DNA of 64,000 nucleotides from Butyricicoccus pullicaecorum. GTDB lineage: Bacteria > Bacillota > Clostridia > Oscillospirales > Butyricicoccaceae. The notes below the pieces were generated by a model. It searched no databases. It had not been told where the DNA came from and saw only the letters and a program-made list of their open reading frames with translations. The stretch is from positions 1 through 64,000 of the forward strand of contig JAGZIY010000011.1 in assembly GCA_018365995.1 (NCBI GenBank), in the 5' to 3' direction. The translations under genes were made by a program, and so were the position numbers. Positions 26,417-35,884 of this stretch are shown here, piece by piece. The first letter of the stretch is position 1; each line of letters starts with the position of its first letter.

Positions 26417-27851
26417 ATAAATTTTTCAAAATTTCGCACAGCATGGAAACAAATGGCACAATGGTATCCAGTTTCCATCGCTCTTTGGGCGAATGACAAC
26501 CCTCAATTTCCATTCCTATACAAATACATTCCATGTCCGGATTTTTCTCCAAAAGAAAGGAAGGCTCCAATCCGACATGCTGTACGGTAATTTCCGGCTT
26601 TTGCCCCGTCACCTGCGCGAAAGCTGAGGCAGCGGTCTGGCACAGGTGTCCCTGCTCCTGACTGGGCCATGCCGGATACCGGCTGACCACCGTTCCCTCA
26701 AACCCGCACATACCTGCCACTGCCCTATGACTGGTTTGGAGCGCTTTTTCTGCTTCCAAATCCATACAACGAATCATAGCATCTAGATGCAGAGTGCCAT
26801 CTGCTTCATACACATGCCCCAGATTGGAGGAATCTGCCACGACATGCGGCATGGTGGGATACATAGCATATACCCCATCTGCAAATCCGCCCAGCACGGT
26901 CAAAAGTCCACTTGCGACATCTCCATTCCACACCTTTTGGGGGATTGCGATTTGCTCAACCGTAAGCCGTCCTTCGGGTTCCCGCAGCTGCCAGCGCGCT
27001 TTGATTGGCTGCACAAGCTGCTCTATGACCTCCTGCACCGGCGCAATGGTCAATATTTCTGCTGTACAACGATATGGGATTGCATTGCAGGCACTGCCGC
27101 CCGCAAAGTGTGCAAGTGCAAACGGAGATTCCATGCGCAGTTCGCGCAGGATTTCTCCCATCAATATGACAGCGTTTTCATGCGGACGCCCTATATCAAA
27201 GCCAGAATGTCCCCCACAAAAGCCCTCTAAGGTCAGGCGATATGCCCGCCCGTTGGGCAGTGCCGGTGCGTCGGCAAAGGTCAGCGCACGGGTAAACTGC
27301 TCGCGCACGCCGCTTGCCGAACCGATTACAATGCGTCCCCACCGGAATCCATCTGTGTTGATGAGATACCGCACACCAGCAACACTCTTCGGGTCAAGCG
27401 CCTGTGCACCCAGCAGTCCAATTTCCTCCTCCACCGTGAAAATCAGGCGCATCGGCGGGCGATTCGCGAAATGCTCTGCAATCCAGAGCATCACCGCTAC
27501 TCCAGCACCACAATCTGCACCCAGAGAGGATTTTCCTGCTGTACACAGCCATCCATCACGCTCGATGGGGGCAATGGAATCCCGCGCCGGTACATATCCT
27601 TCCTGTCCCACAGCACACACCATGTCCAGATGTGCCTGCATCGCAGTCATAGCTTCTGTCTCACGTCCAGACGCGGCGGGCAAATCACATATCACATTGC
27701 CCTGTGTATCCTGCCAAGGTCGCCAGCCAGCATCTGATAAGCGTTTTATCAGCTCTTGTGCTAACGCCTGCTCCCCTTTGGGTGGATGCGGTACCCTGCA
27801 CAGCCACTCAAAATTTTTCCGCACTTGCTGCTCTATCTCATAAGCTTTCAT
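26415..27851 (-). CDS. pepD: aminoacyl-histidine dipeptidase (Xaa-His dipeptidase, M20 family)
   Basis: 478 residues, cytosolic metallopeptidase cleaving Xaa-His and other dipeptides. M20 motifs: QAHLDMVC (metal ligand His and catalytic Asp), LGADCGAGV, FTVEEEIGLLGA (catalytic Glu and metal-binding Glu), GGHSGFDIGRPH, and a C-terminal HVGLEPSFLLEKNPDMECICIG. Length is normal for PepD. GGGAGA precedes the ATG at 27851. Single gene, convergent with the sirtuin gene. Confidence 0.93.
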   Translation of the reverse strand: MKAYEIEQQVRKNFEWLCRVPHPPKGEQALAQELIKRLSDAGWRPWQDTQGNVICDLPAASGRETEAMTAMQAHLDMVCAVGQEGYVPARDSIAPIERDGWLCTAGKSSLGADCGAGVAVMLWIAEHFANRPPMRLIFTVEEEIGLLGAQALDPKSVAGVRYLINTDGFRWGRIVIGSASGVREQFTRALTFADAPALPNGRAYRLTLEGFCGGHSGFDIGRPHENAVILMGEILRELRMESPFALAHFAGGSACNAIPYRCTAEILTIAPVQEVIEQLVQPIKARWQLREPEGRLTVEQIAIPQKVWNGDVASGLLTVLGGFADGVYAMYPTMPHVVADSSNLGHVYEADGTLHLDAMIRCMDLEAEKALQTSHRAVAGMCGFEGTVVSRYPAWPSQEQGHLCQTAASAFAQVTGQKPEITVQHVGLEPSFLLEKNPDMECICIGMEIEGCHSPKERWKLDTIVPFVSMLCEILKNL

Positions 27852-27900
27852 ATAGGATCTCCCGTGTTTCTGTTTTTCTCCAGCATATCATATTCCGTGC

Positions 27901-27938
27901 AAAAAAGCAAAACCGACTGGATAGCCAGCCGGTTTTGC
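27901..27938 (-). terminator. terminator after the inositol-dehydrogenase-like gene
   Basis: GCAAAACCG-A-CTGG (27907-27920) pairs with CCAG-C-CGGTTTTGC (27925-27938). On the minus strand it is followed by T6. Confidence 0.85.
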
Positions 27939-27987
27939 CCGTCGCCATATCGTATATGGCATCGTTTTAGAAAAGAGAGATCGGATA

Positions 27988-29004
27988 TTAGCCGATTTTC
28001 ACAATTTTACCTGTTTTCCATGCCTCGGTCGTTGCATAACCAATTGCAGTGGACTTGGTACCGTCATATACATTGACACCCGGCTGCTTGCCCTCACATA
28101 CGCAGTCTACAAACTCCTGCATTTCGAGCAGATATGCCTCATCAAAGCGCTCCGGGAATGAGCCAACGCACTCGGTTACTGCGCCATTGACATTATAAAT
28201 CATTGCCTGATTCTTTTCCGGAATCGCAGAAATACGGATACTTCCCTCTGTACCAACGATTTCGGTTTCTACATGATAGCCATGCGGTGCAGTGCGTCCT
28301 ACATGTACAAAGCCCATCGCACCGTTTTCAAACTTATAGCATGCCATTGCAGTCTCATCGTCTCCAACCTCCTGGAACTCCGGATGCTTAAAGGTGCAGC
28401 CTTGTGCATAAACCTCAGTTGCTTCGCAGCCCAAGAACCAACGCATCAGGTCGATATCATGAATTGCCATATCGAGGAAAATACCGCCCGAGGTTGCTGC
28501 AAACTTGATGGCACCATCTACCATAGCCTCCGGATCGATACCGGTTGCCTTCACGAGATATGGAGTACCGATTGCACCCTCCTCGATTTTCTTCTTTGCA
28601 TAGGCATAGGACTTGTCATAGCGGCGCATGAAGCCCAGCATAAAGGTAAGTTCCGGATGGCGCTCGACAGCACGCTCTGCCTGTTTGCACTGCTCCACAT
28701 CCACGCCCAACGGCTTATCTGTGAACACATGCTTGCCTGCGTCCAGTGCAGCTTCGATCTGCCAGCAATGCTCTGAGGAAGTTGTAACGATTGCCACAGC
28801 ATCAATATCTGCCTTTTCCAGCATTTCACGGAAATCCGCATATACATCTGTCACACCGAGATGACTCTTTGCATATTCAAGTTCTTCCGGCACGATTGAG
28901 CAGGCTGCTGTCAGCTCTGCATTTGGAATTTTATACGCAATATTGTTTGCATGTACTCTGCCCAGACGTCCCAAACCAGCGACACCAATTTTGATTTTCT
29001 TCAT
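27988..29004 (-). CDS. iolG: Gfo/Idh/MocA oxidoreductase, inositol 2-dehydrogenase-like
   Basis: 338 residues. NAD-binding GVAGLGRLGRVHANNI at the N-terminus, then EKP-type motif as FTDKPLGVDVEQC (Asp replaces Glu), MLGFMRRYDKSYAYAKK, and DMAIHDIDLMRWFLG (catalytic Asp/His). This pattern is that of inositol dehydrogenase IolG, which oxidises myo-inositol to 2-keto-myo-inositol; related sugars are possible. AGGAGG precedes the ATG at 29004. Divergent from a LacI-family gene that is its likely regulator. No other iol genes are adjacent. Confidence 0.8.
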   Translation of the reverse strand: MKKIKIGVAGLGRLGRVHANNIAYKIPNAELTAACSIVPEELEYAKSHLGVTDVYADFREMLEKADIDAVAIVTTSSEHCWQIEAALDAGKHVFTDKPLGVDVEQCKQAERAVERHPELTFMLGFMRRYDKSYAYAKKKIEEGAIGTPYLVKATGIDPEAMVDGAIKFAATSGGIFLDMAIHDIDLMRWFLGCEATEVYAQGCTFKHPEFQEVGDDETAMACYKFENGAMGFVHVGRTAPHGYHVETEIVGTEGSIRISAIPEKNQAMIYNVNGAVTECVGSFPERFDEAYLLEMQEFVDCVCEGKQPGVNVYDGTKSTAIGYATTEAWKTGKIVKIG

Positions 29005-29232
29005 TGTAAAATGCCTCCTGTGATCTTGCATTATATTTTAGGCAATACCGTACAATATGACCGGATTGCCGTCTGAAAACACAATTTTTCTCTGTTCTTA
29101 TTCTATTCTACCGCGCCAAAATACCACTGTCAACGGCTCTCGTTATCTTCGTGAAACATGCCTTTTTTGCCCTACATTTTTCGTTTGATGCGACGAGAGA
29201 ATGTGCATGGTGATACCCCATTTCGCTGTGCC

Positions 29233-29261
29233 TTGTGACAAAGTGGATTGTATGCTATACT
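29233..29261 (+). promoter_or_regulatory. promoter of the LacI-family gene
   Basis: TTGTGA (29233-29238), 17 bases, TATACT (29256-29261). No perfect palindrome typical of a LacI operator was found in the 305-base divergent region. Confidence 0.6.
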
Positions 29262-29309
29262 AGGGGTGTAAAAAACCAAAAATCCAATTGCCCTTCGGGA
29301 GGTATTTTT

Positions 29310-30329
29310 ATGGCTTCCAACAAGCCAACGATTCGTTCTATCGCTGCCGCTGCCGGTGTCTCACGCGGCACAGTCGACCGTGTCATCAACAACCGGGCAC
29401 ATGTCAGTCCGGAGGTACGGGCACGTGTACAGCGCATTGCACGTGAACTCGGTTATCACATGCCCTTTGGAGAAAGCACAGGGGCATCCCTGCGCATTGG
29501 TGTGATTGTTCCGCAATGGGAGGTACCCTATTTCACCGAGCAAACCCGTCATGGAATCGGACAGGCAACAAGGCTGCTCGGCAGCCGTGAAGTCCGACTA
29601 ATTGTAGAAGAACTGCATAGCCGTTCTACGGACGAATATGTCAAATGCTGTGAGGCACTGTGCAGGCAAGGCATACACGGACTTGTCCTCAATGCGCCGG
29701 ACAATTTGATTATGCAAACACAAATTGCACAGATTGTAGAAAAAGGGATTCCGGTTACGACCTACAACAGCGATCTTCCCCAATCTCCCCGCCTGTGCTT
29801 TGTCGGGCAGAATCAAATCCAGTGCGGGCGCATTGCCGGAGGGTTGATGCACCTCGCCATCAACGGACAGGGAAACCTTCTCATCATCACTGGTAATATG
29901 GAATTTCACCGCCGCCGTGTCGATGGCTTTTGCAGCCGTTTCACCGAACTTGGCTATACACCTGACCGGTTCGAAATCATTGAATGTTATGAGCGGTACG
30001 ATTTGACCTGTGATACCGTTGCACGTTATCTCCACGAACACCCACATACGACCGGCATCTATATGAGCACCGAGAGCGTGCTTGGCTGTATGGACGGCAT
30101 CCATAAATCCCATATTCAGCGTCCCGTACACGTCATTGCCAATGATTTGACCCCACTCAACCGTAAGCTGCTGCGTGCAGGCTCACTGGATTTTGTATTG
30201 CAGCAGGAATTTTCTGCGCAGGTCTATGAAGCCATCATGGCACTCTACGATTTTCTCATGCACGACCGCAAGCCGCGCAGTCAAATCAAATATGTTTCTA
30301 CCAGTGTTATCACACCCGAAATGGTGTAA
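29310..30329 (+). CDS. LacI-family transcriptional regulator
   Basis: 339 residues. HTH and hinge helix at residues 5-60 (TIRSIAAAAGVSRGTVDRVINNR, RVQRIARELGY), then a periplasmic-binding-like effector domain with ATTs typical of the sugar/inositol group (RIGVIVPQW, VGQNQIQCGRIAGGLM, TAVYMSTES-like IYMSTES). GGGAGG lies 8 bases before the ATG. It is divergently paired with the iolG-like gene, and its HTH resembles that of the second LacI protein (50459-51472), including the rare TVD in place of the usual TVS. Confidence 0.9.
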   Translation: MASNKPTIRSIAAAAGVSRGTVDRVINNRAHVSPEVRARVQRIARELGYHMPFGESTGASLRIGVIVPQWEVPYFTEQTRHGIGQATRLLGSREVRLIVEELHSRSTDEYVKCCEALCRQGIHGLVLNAPDNLIMQTQIAQIVEKGIPVTTYNSDLPQSPRLCFVGQNQIQCGRIAGGLMHLAINGQGNLLIITGNMEFHRRRVDGFCSRFTELGYTPDRFEIIECYERYDLTCDTVARYLHEHPHTTGIYMSTESVLGCMDGIHKSHIQRPVHVIANDLTPLNRKLLRAGSLDFVLQQEFSAQVYEAIMALYDFLMHDRKPRSQIKYVSTSVITPEMV

Positions 30330-30502
30330 AGCTGTCTCGCAATGCTCTCGTCTCATGAAAGCAGTAAAAATTTGATTTGCATAGACTGCCACTCCGTTAT
30401 TTCTCCAATATATTAAGAAAACTTACTGATACTCTACGATGCGTAGGTTGTTTGCTGCCTGAGAAAATGTTATCTTAGATATGCAAAGGAGAGATTTATA
30501 AA

Positions 30503-31087
30503 ATGAATAATTATATTACCGGTGCTGCAATCAGAGCACTACGAGAAAAAAATCACCTGACACAACAACAGCTGGCTGAGAAACTATGTGTCAGTGATAA
30601 GGCGATCTCAAAATGGGAAACGGGAAAAGGTTTTCCTGATATCTCATTGATTGAGCCTTTAGCGAATGTGTTACGGGTATCTATCCCTGAACTGTTGTCT
30701 GGAGAACAAATCATCAATGCCAATCGTTCGGCAAATATGTTGAAATCCAATCTTTATGTCTGCCCCATTTGCGGAAATATCTTTCACTCTACCGGCTCGG
30801 CAATGGTTTCATGCTGCGGCGTTACACTGCCCCCCTTAGAGGCAGAGCAGGCTGACGAGGAACATCAAATAAAATGCGAAAATATCGAAGATGAAGTTTT
30901 CGTATCCATGCAGCACCCCATGACGAAAGAACATTATATTTCGTTCGTGGCATATTGCACTGGAGAAAGATTTGAATCTGTAAAACTCTATCCAGAAAGC
31001 AATATCGAAGTACGCTTTTTCAGTCGTGGACATGGGATACTGTATTGGTACTGCAATCATCACGGGCTGTTTCAGAAACGAATTTAA
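30503..31087 (+). CDS. Xre HTH fused to a desulfoferrodoxin-like iron domain
   Basis: 194 residues. Residues 8-62 form an HTH (LTQQQLAEKLCVSDKAISKWE). From residue 84 there is a rubredoxin-like Cys4 site (Cys87, Cys90, Cys104, Cys105: CPIC and SCCG), then residues matching superoxide reductase active-site ligands: HPMTKEHYI (His138, His144) and CNHHG (Cys184, His187). This suggests a redox- or superoxide-sensing regulator. GGAGAG lies upstream of the ATG. Promoter candidate: TTGTTT-17-TATCTT ending about 30475. The iron-binding role is inferred from motifs only. Confidence 0.78.
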   Translation: MNNYITGAAIRALREKNHLTQQQLAEKLCVSDKAISKWETGKGFPDISLIEPLANVLRVSIPELLSGEQIINANRSANMLKSNLYVCPICGNIFHSTGSAMVSCCGVTLPPLEAEQADEEHQIKCENIEDEVFVSMQHPMTKEHYISFVAYCTGERFESVKLYPESNIEVRFFSRGHGILYWYCNHHGLFQKRI

Positions 31088-31279
31088 CTTGGAACATTCC
31101 CGCCGAAAATTGCTCATGTGCGGTAAAGCAACACACAAGAATTTGATGGACAACTACCCTTACTATTCCTAACATCAAAGGAAAATGAATCAATTTCTGA
31201 AAGCCCGTATGATAAAATAAGATTATGAACAAATCGGAAGTTGTGGAAGTGATTATTCCATTTGAGTAGGAGGATGTGA
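31088..31279. other. intergenic stretch, no gene seen
   Basis: Between the HTH-desulfoferrodoxin gene and the AT-rich orphan. A frame from about 31089 to 31171 reads LEHSRRKLLMCGKATHKNLM, which looks coding-like but has no start and is not recognised; it may be a gene fragment. Confidence 0.3.
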
Positions 31280-31630
31280 ATGTACGACGATTTATATTGT
31301 AAGGTGTTTATTGATACTAATTTAAGTTATGAAGAACTGTTTTCAAGAATAATGAATTATGTTGATGGAAAAAAAGAGTCCTTTAGTTATGTTGTTGCAG
31401 ACTGGTGTGATATGTTTATTCAAAAGAATAAAGAATATAATGTTGAGCAATATATATTGGATTCTACCGATTTTGTATATTGGAAGTATTACTTAGATAT
31501 AGAACCACAAAATATTGATGAATGCCAATATATAAAAAAAATTGCAAATCTGCTTAGCTATTTAAGAGAATATTGTAAAGGCGTGGTTATCGCATGTAAT
31601 TTTGAAGATGAGGTAAATGGTATGATGTAA
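31280..31630 (+). CDS. AT-rich orphan gene, function unknown
   Basis: 116 residues, acidic, with many Tyr, Asp and Asn (YEELFSRIMNYVDGKKESF, VVADWCDMFIQKNKEYN). AGGAGG lies 6 bases before the ATG. Its base composition is far more AT-rich than its neighbours, suggesting recent transfer. Size, acidity and position next to gene fragments are reminiscent of immunity proteins of contact-dependent toxin systems, but no toxin gene is present and no family was recognised. Confidence 0.65.
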   Translation: MYDDLYCKVFIDTNLSYEELFSRIMNYVDGKKESFSYVVADWCDMFIQKNKEYNVEQYILDSTDFVYWKYYLDIEPQNIDECQYIKKIANLLSYLREYCKGVVIACNFEDEVNGMM

Positions 31631-32096
31631 AAAGTGCAAACAGTTATTTTTAAAAATTATGTCTCCACCTAAGGACATCTGAAATCAAAATTTAGAAATA
31701 CTTTGGGATATAGTTATTAATAAATTGATAATTACTAATATTTGATATTTACACAATTCCAGTTTATCGAACGGATAACAAATCCAGCCAAGCCAGCGGG
31801 CGGCAAGTAAATGGGCTTTCGCCCACCGTTGACAGTCCCGTCTGTTCTTGCAGGCAGATAATCAAGGGGCGACAGCATTTTGCTGTCGCCCCACATTATT
31901 ATTCAAAATTGCGTGACTAAGGAAGCCTATAAAGCACATATTTCTGTCAAATTGTCATGCGTCACGCTGTTTGTCCACAAGATTTTAATGCTGCAGCGGA
32001 TACCAGAAAAGCATTGTTCTTGGATTTTAAGATTCTTCATCTGCTTTGCCCCAAGGATAACATCACAAAACCATTTTGGGAATACGCTGTCTTTCT
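31631..32096. other. gene-poor stretch with AT-rich, non-local sequence and a strong hairpin
   Basis: No convincing gene. The first ~130 bases are very AT-rich like the orphan gene. A GC-rich block follows (31785-31860, GCCAGCGGGCGGCAAG, GGGCTTTCGCCC) and a perfect hairpin at 31866-31892. The style resembles non-coding segments of integrative conjugative elements in Clostridia; this is only a resemblance. Confidence 0.35.
31866..31892. terminator. strong hairpin, possible terminator
   Basis: GGGGCGACAGCA (31866-31877) pairs perfectly with TGCTGTCGCCCC (31881-31892) around TTT. Downstream tract is ACATTATTATT, so termination on the plus strand would be inefficient. Confidence 0.55.
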
Positions 32097-33455
32097 TTAA
32101 CCAACTGCAATTTTTTCCAACGGCAAACGGCTGATATTTGCATTGTGATGTGTTTCTGCAAACGCATAAACCATAGTGAGACAGCCAACCCGTCCAAAGA
32201 ACATCAGGAAGATGAGCACACACATGGAAGCTGTGCTCAGTCCCGGTGTAATCCCCAAGGAAAGCCCCACAGTCGCAACCGCCGACGAAGTCTCGAACAT
32301 AGCGCTCATCATCGGAACACCGTCAAACTGTGTCAGCAGCACGGCGCCGCCCATAAACAGGCAGATATAGCTGAAAAATACCGTAACCGCACTGCGAAGA
32401 CAGCTGTCGTCCATGCGGCGCCCAAATACGCGCAGCTCATTTTCGCGCGTCATAGAGGCACGCACACACAACAGCAGGGTGGCGATGGTTGTCGTTTTCA
32501 TGCCGCCCGCAGTCGAGCCGGACGAACCGCCAATCAGCATCAAAATAATCATCAGCATCTTGCTGGCATGGCTCATGAGATTTAAGTCAATGGTATTGAA
32601 TCCGGCAGTACGCGCCGATATGGACTGGAAGAACGATGCCAGCAAGCGATTGCCACCGCCCAGTGCTTGCAGCGCCTCTACATTCCGGTCAAAAAGAAAA
32701 ATCAGAAACGGCGGAACGGTCATCAGCAGAAGCGAACTGATAACCACAATTTTTGTATGTAAGCGGCAGCGATTGAGCCGCCCCTTATGCAAATACAAAT
32801 CCTCCCAGACGAAGAATCCCAAACCGCCAATGACAATCAATGACATAATAATCATATTGACATAGGGATCATTTACAAAATACGTAAGCGAGCCTTTTCC
32901 AGCAACCCCGTCCATAAGGTCAAAGCCTGCATTGCAGAATGCAGAAATCGAATGAAAGACTGCATAGTAGATCCCCCGTACAAAGCCAAGCATGGGTACA
33001 AAACGAAAGGACAGTGCCAAAGCGCCCAGTCCCTCAAAAATCAACACACCCTTGAAAATAAATCGTGTGAGGCGCACAATGCCGCCCAGCGCCGGTGCAC
33101 CAATGGACTCCTGCATGGTAAAACGCTGGCGCAATCCAATGCGCCGTCCGGTCACCACAAAAACCATGACCGCCATGGTAAGAAACCCCATGCCGCCAAT
33201 CTGAATCAGCCCCAAAATGACAATCTGACCAAAAAGCGACCAATATCCCGCAGTGGAAACAACAATCAATCCGGTCACACAAGTGGCAGAAGTTGCTGTA
33301 AACAGCGCATCCGAAAAGGGCGTCCATTGCCACGCACGCGACGAAATCGGCAGCATGAGCAGCAGCGCCCCCCCAAAAATAATCGCCGCATATCCCAGCA
33401 AAATAATCTGCGTTGAGGTCAGCGCAGACAAGCGAAATTGCCTTTTTTTATTCAT
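32097..33455 (-). CDS. TrkH/KtrB-family potassium uptake protein
   Basis: 452 residues with about ten membrane helices. Filter-like loops with T-x-G are seen: TSATCVTGL, AFCNAGFDL, ARTAGFNTI and SAVATVGLSL, the four P-loops of the Trk/Ktr superfamily. GSSGSTAGGMKTTT lies in the intracellular gate region. AGGGAG precedes the ATG at 33455. The cytosolic regulatory subunit (TrkA/KtrA) normally needed for activity is not adjacent and must be elsewhere. Confidence 0.92.
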   Translation of the reverse strand: MNKKRQFRLSALTSTQIILLGYAAIIFGGALLLMLPISSRAWQWTPFSDALFTATSATCVTGLIVVSTAGYWSLFGQIVILGLIQIGGMGFLTMAVMVFVVTGRRIGLRQRFTMQESIGAPALGGIVRLTRFIFKGVLIFEGLGALALSFRFVPMLGFVRGIYYAVFHSISAFCNAGFDLMDGVAGKGSLTYFVNDPYVNMIIMSLIVIGGLGFFVWEDLYLHKGRLNRCRLHTKIVVISSLLLMTVPPFLIFLFDRNVEALQALGGGNRLLASFFQSISARTAGFNTIDLNLMSHASKMLMIILMLIGGSSGSTAGGMKTTTIATLLLCVRASMTRENELRVFGRRMDDSCLRSAVTVFFSYICLFMGGAVLLTQFDGVPMMSAMFETSSAVATVGLSLGITPGLSTASMCVLIFLMFFGRVGCLTMVYAFAETHHNANISRLPLEKIAVG

Positions 33456-33700
33456 ATTTTTGAATCTCCCTACTTGGTAGCAATACCGATTTCCTGAAAC
33501 AAACAGAAATCCCCATTTTTATCATTCTCAGTACGTCCTATGATAGTCTCTCCCCGACCGAATGTCAAGTATAGAATCCCGTTCTGCGGGCATCCATTCC
33601 TCGCATATGCTGCCATACAATATTTCTCTCACTCCACCCGCACCTTATGCTATAATACAATCAGATAACCCAAATTTTCCAATACAGAGGAACATTCCTT

Positions 33701-34873
33701 ATGAAATACATTGTTGTTATCGCGGATGGCGCAGCAGACCTGCCGCTTCCCAATCTCGGCACACCGCTGCACTATGCAAAAACCCCTTGTCTTTCCGCGC
33801 TTGCGTCCAAAGCACAGCTTGGGCAAACCTGCCTCATTCCCAATGGCTGTCCCCCCGGCAGTCTCCCCGCCCTCCTGACCCTCTTGGGTGCTTCACAGGA
33901 AGCCTGTCAAGGCAGCCGTGCTGCACTCGAAGCGCTTGCACTTGGCGCAGAATTTGATACTTCTCTGACTGCATTTCGCTGTAATCTCATTTCGCTGCAG
34001 GAGGGCTGTATCGCAGCACATGATGCCGGCGGAATCACGCAGACTGAGGCAGAGCAGCTGATTGAGTCGCTCTCTGCTGCCCTTGGAGATGCCTGCCATA
34101 CCTTTCTCAGTGGTACGACCTACCGGGCGCTGCTGCTTCGCAAGGGAAGCGGTCCAGTTTTCGATTCCCCATCCCCCGAAACACTGCTTGGACAGCCCGC
34201 CCATTCCCATCTGCCAAAGGACACTGACCTATGTCGGCTGTTTACACAAGCGCAAAAAATCCTTGCCGCGCATCCGGTCAATCTTGCGCGGCAGGCAGAC
34301 GGCAGACTGCCCGCCAATGCCATCTGGTTTTGGGGCGGCGGTACCCTGCCAAATCTGCCCACATTTTCCGCGCAGACTGGGCTTCGCGGTGCTGTAATCG
34401 GCGGGGTTCCGCTCATACGTGGCATCGGGCAGGCAATGCAGCTTTCTGTCCTATCGGTACCGCATACAGACGGTACGCTGTATACCAACTGGGAAGGCAA
34501 AGCCTTTGCAGCGCTGGACGCACTCCGACAGATGGATTTCGTCCTCATTCACGCAGAAGCTCCCGACGAAGCTGGACATGCCGGCAGCTTTTCGCAAAAG
34601 GTTGCTGCCATCGAATACCTAGACCAACGGCTCCTTGCACCGCTTACCGAACGGCTTCATAAAACAAAAACCGATTTCCGTATGCTGATTCTGCCCGACC
34701 ACCCCACGCCGGTCTGTCTGCGGCATCATACCGCAGACCCCATTCCGTTCCTGCTCTATGACAGCCGCCGTCCGCAGTCGGGCGGGATTTTTGACGAGCA
34801 GCATACCAAAACGCTGCCCATGACCTCCGGCACCACACTCCTAAACCTCTTACTGGAAAGGACATCTCTATGA
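33701..34873 (+). CDS. apgM: 2,3-bisphosphoglycerate-independent phosphoglycerate mutase, archaeal (ApgM) type
   Basis: 390 residues of the alkaline-phosphatase superfamily. It interconverts 3- and 2-phosphoglycerate without a cofactor. N-terminal KYIVVIADGAADLP holds the first metal Asp, PGSLPALLTLLG contains the position of the phosphorylated Ser, and the C-terminus has FVLIHAEAPDEAGHAG and LPDHPTPVCLRHHT with the remaining metal ligands. The related ThrH/homoserine-kinase variants make the substrate less than certain. Ribosome site GAGG upstream. It overlaps the rlmA-like gene by 4 bases. Confidence 0.87.
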   Translation: MKYIVVIADGAADLPLPNLGTPLHYAKTPCLSALASKAQLGQTCLIPNGCPPGSLPALLTLLGASQEACQGSRAALEALALGAEFDTSLTAFRCNLISLQEGCIAAHDAGGITQTEAEQLIESLSAALGDACHTFLSGTTYRALLLRKGSGPVFDSPSPETLLGQPAHSHLPKDTDLCRLFTQAQKILAAHPVNLARQADGRLPANAIWFWGGGTLPNLPTFSAQTGLRGAVIGGVPLIRGIGQAMQLSVLSVPHTDGTLYTNWEGKAFAALDALRQMDFVLIHAEAPDEAGHAGSFSQKVAAIEYLDQRLLAPLTERLHKTKTDFRMLILPDHPTPVCLRHHTADPIPFLLYDSRRPQSGGIFDEQHTKTLPMTSGTTLLNLLLERTSL

Positions 34874-35685
34874 ATTCTCTATTATGCTGCCCTGTTTGCG
34901 GCAATCCACTGACCTTTGCAGAACGTTCTGCGCATTGCAAAAATGGTCACACCTATGATCGCGCCGCACGCGGCGGCTATATTCATCTGCTGCGCCAGCA
35001 GCGCCGCGGCAGCAGTGACCCGGGAGACAGCGCCGAGATGTGTCAGGCACGCACCCGCTTTTTGGAAGGCGGCTGGTATGCACCACTGCGCAATCAGCTT
35101 TCTGAGCAAGTCACGCACCTTGCACCAAACGACATTCTAGATGCAGGCTGCGGAGAAGGCTGGTACACCCGCTCCATTTCAGAAGCACTTCCCCATGCCC
35201 GTATAGCAGGCATTGATCTTTCCCGCTATGCACTGCGTCATGCCGGACGCAGCTGTCCGCAGGCAGCGCTTGCCATCGCAAGCCTGTTTGATTTGCCCCT
35301 CGCTGACCAGTCCGTAGATTTGGTTCTCCATCTGTTTGCGCCGATGTGTGCGCCAGAATTTGCGCGGGTACTGCGAAAGGGCGGGATTCTCTTGACGGTT
35401 ACGCCCGGTGCACGGCATCTCTGGGGTATGAAAAAGGTGCTCTATACTACCCCTTATGAAAATCCGACCACAGTACGCACCTTGTCCGGCTTCGTATTTG
35501 AAGAAGAAATCTGTGTAGACGGACAAATCACATTAAAAGATCGCCGTGACATTGCAGCGCTCTATCAAATGACCCCTTACGCTTGGAAAACACCGCGGGA
35601 AGCTGCGGAGCGTCTCCTCAATCTGCCTGAGCTGACAACCGAATTTTCCTTTCAGATTCATCAGTACCGAAAGCAACCACAGTAG
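34870..35685 (+). CDS. 23S rRNA (guanine-N1) methyltransferase, RlmA-like
   Basis: 271 residues. N-terminal zinc site from CCPVCGN and HCKNGH, followed by the RlmA hallmark HTYDRAARGGYIHLL and GDSAEMCQARTRFLEGGWYAPL, then SAM motif I ILDAGCGEGWYTRSI. RlmA enzymes methylate G745 or G748 of 23S rRNA; which position is used cannot be told. It starts inside the apgM stop (ATGA). Confidence 0.85.
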   Translation: MNSLLCCPVCGNPLTFAERSAHCKNGHTYDRAARGGYIHLLRQQRRGSSDPGDSAEMCQARTRFLEGGWYAPLRNQLSEQVTHLAPNDILDAGCGEGWYTRSISEALPHARIAGIDLSRYALRHAGRSCPQAALAIASLFDLPLADQSVDLVLHLFAPMCAPEFARVLRKGGILLTVTPGARHLWGMKKVLYTTPYENPTTVRTLSGFVFEEEICVDGQITLKDRRDIAALYQMTPYAWKTPREAAERLLNLPELTTEFSFQIHQYRKQPQ

Positions 35686-35778
35686 GTGCATTTCTATGAA
35701 ATTTTATATGCTCTGTGCAAAACCCGCACCATATTTTTTAAAAGCAGCAAGGAGTATCCAACTGCACACCATGACGCC

Positions 35779-35825
35779 AAAAAGCGGATTGCAGATATAA
35801 ATGATATCTGCAATCCGCTTTTTAT
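35779..35825 (+). terminator. terminator after the apgM-rlmA pair
   Basis: AAAAGCGGATTGCAGATAT pairs with ATATCTGCAATCCGCTTTT around AAATG, followed by T. It is a very stable 19-bp stem and could act on both strands, also for the convergent mgtA unit. Confidence 0.9.
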
Positions 35826-35884
35826 CTATCAAATCATCGTTCATGCCATAATTTTTGCTTTCACACGTGAGCTATCACGAAATA

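Noticed and set aside
31785..31892. Conjugative element origin or attachment site
   Set aside because: The GC-rich block only resembles such sequences; no integrase, relaxase or flanking direct repeats were found.
35697..35801. 34-codon frame starting MKFYMLCAKPAPYFLK after the rlmA-like gene
   Set aside because: Weak ribosome site, ends inside the terminator stem, not recognised; could be a gene fragment but not supported.
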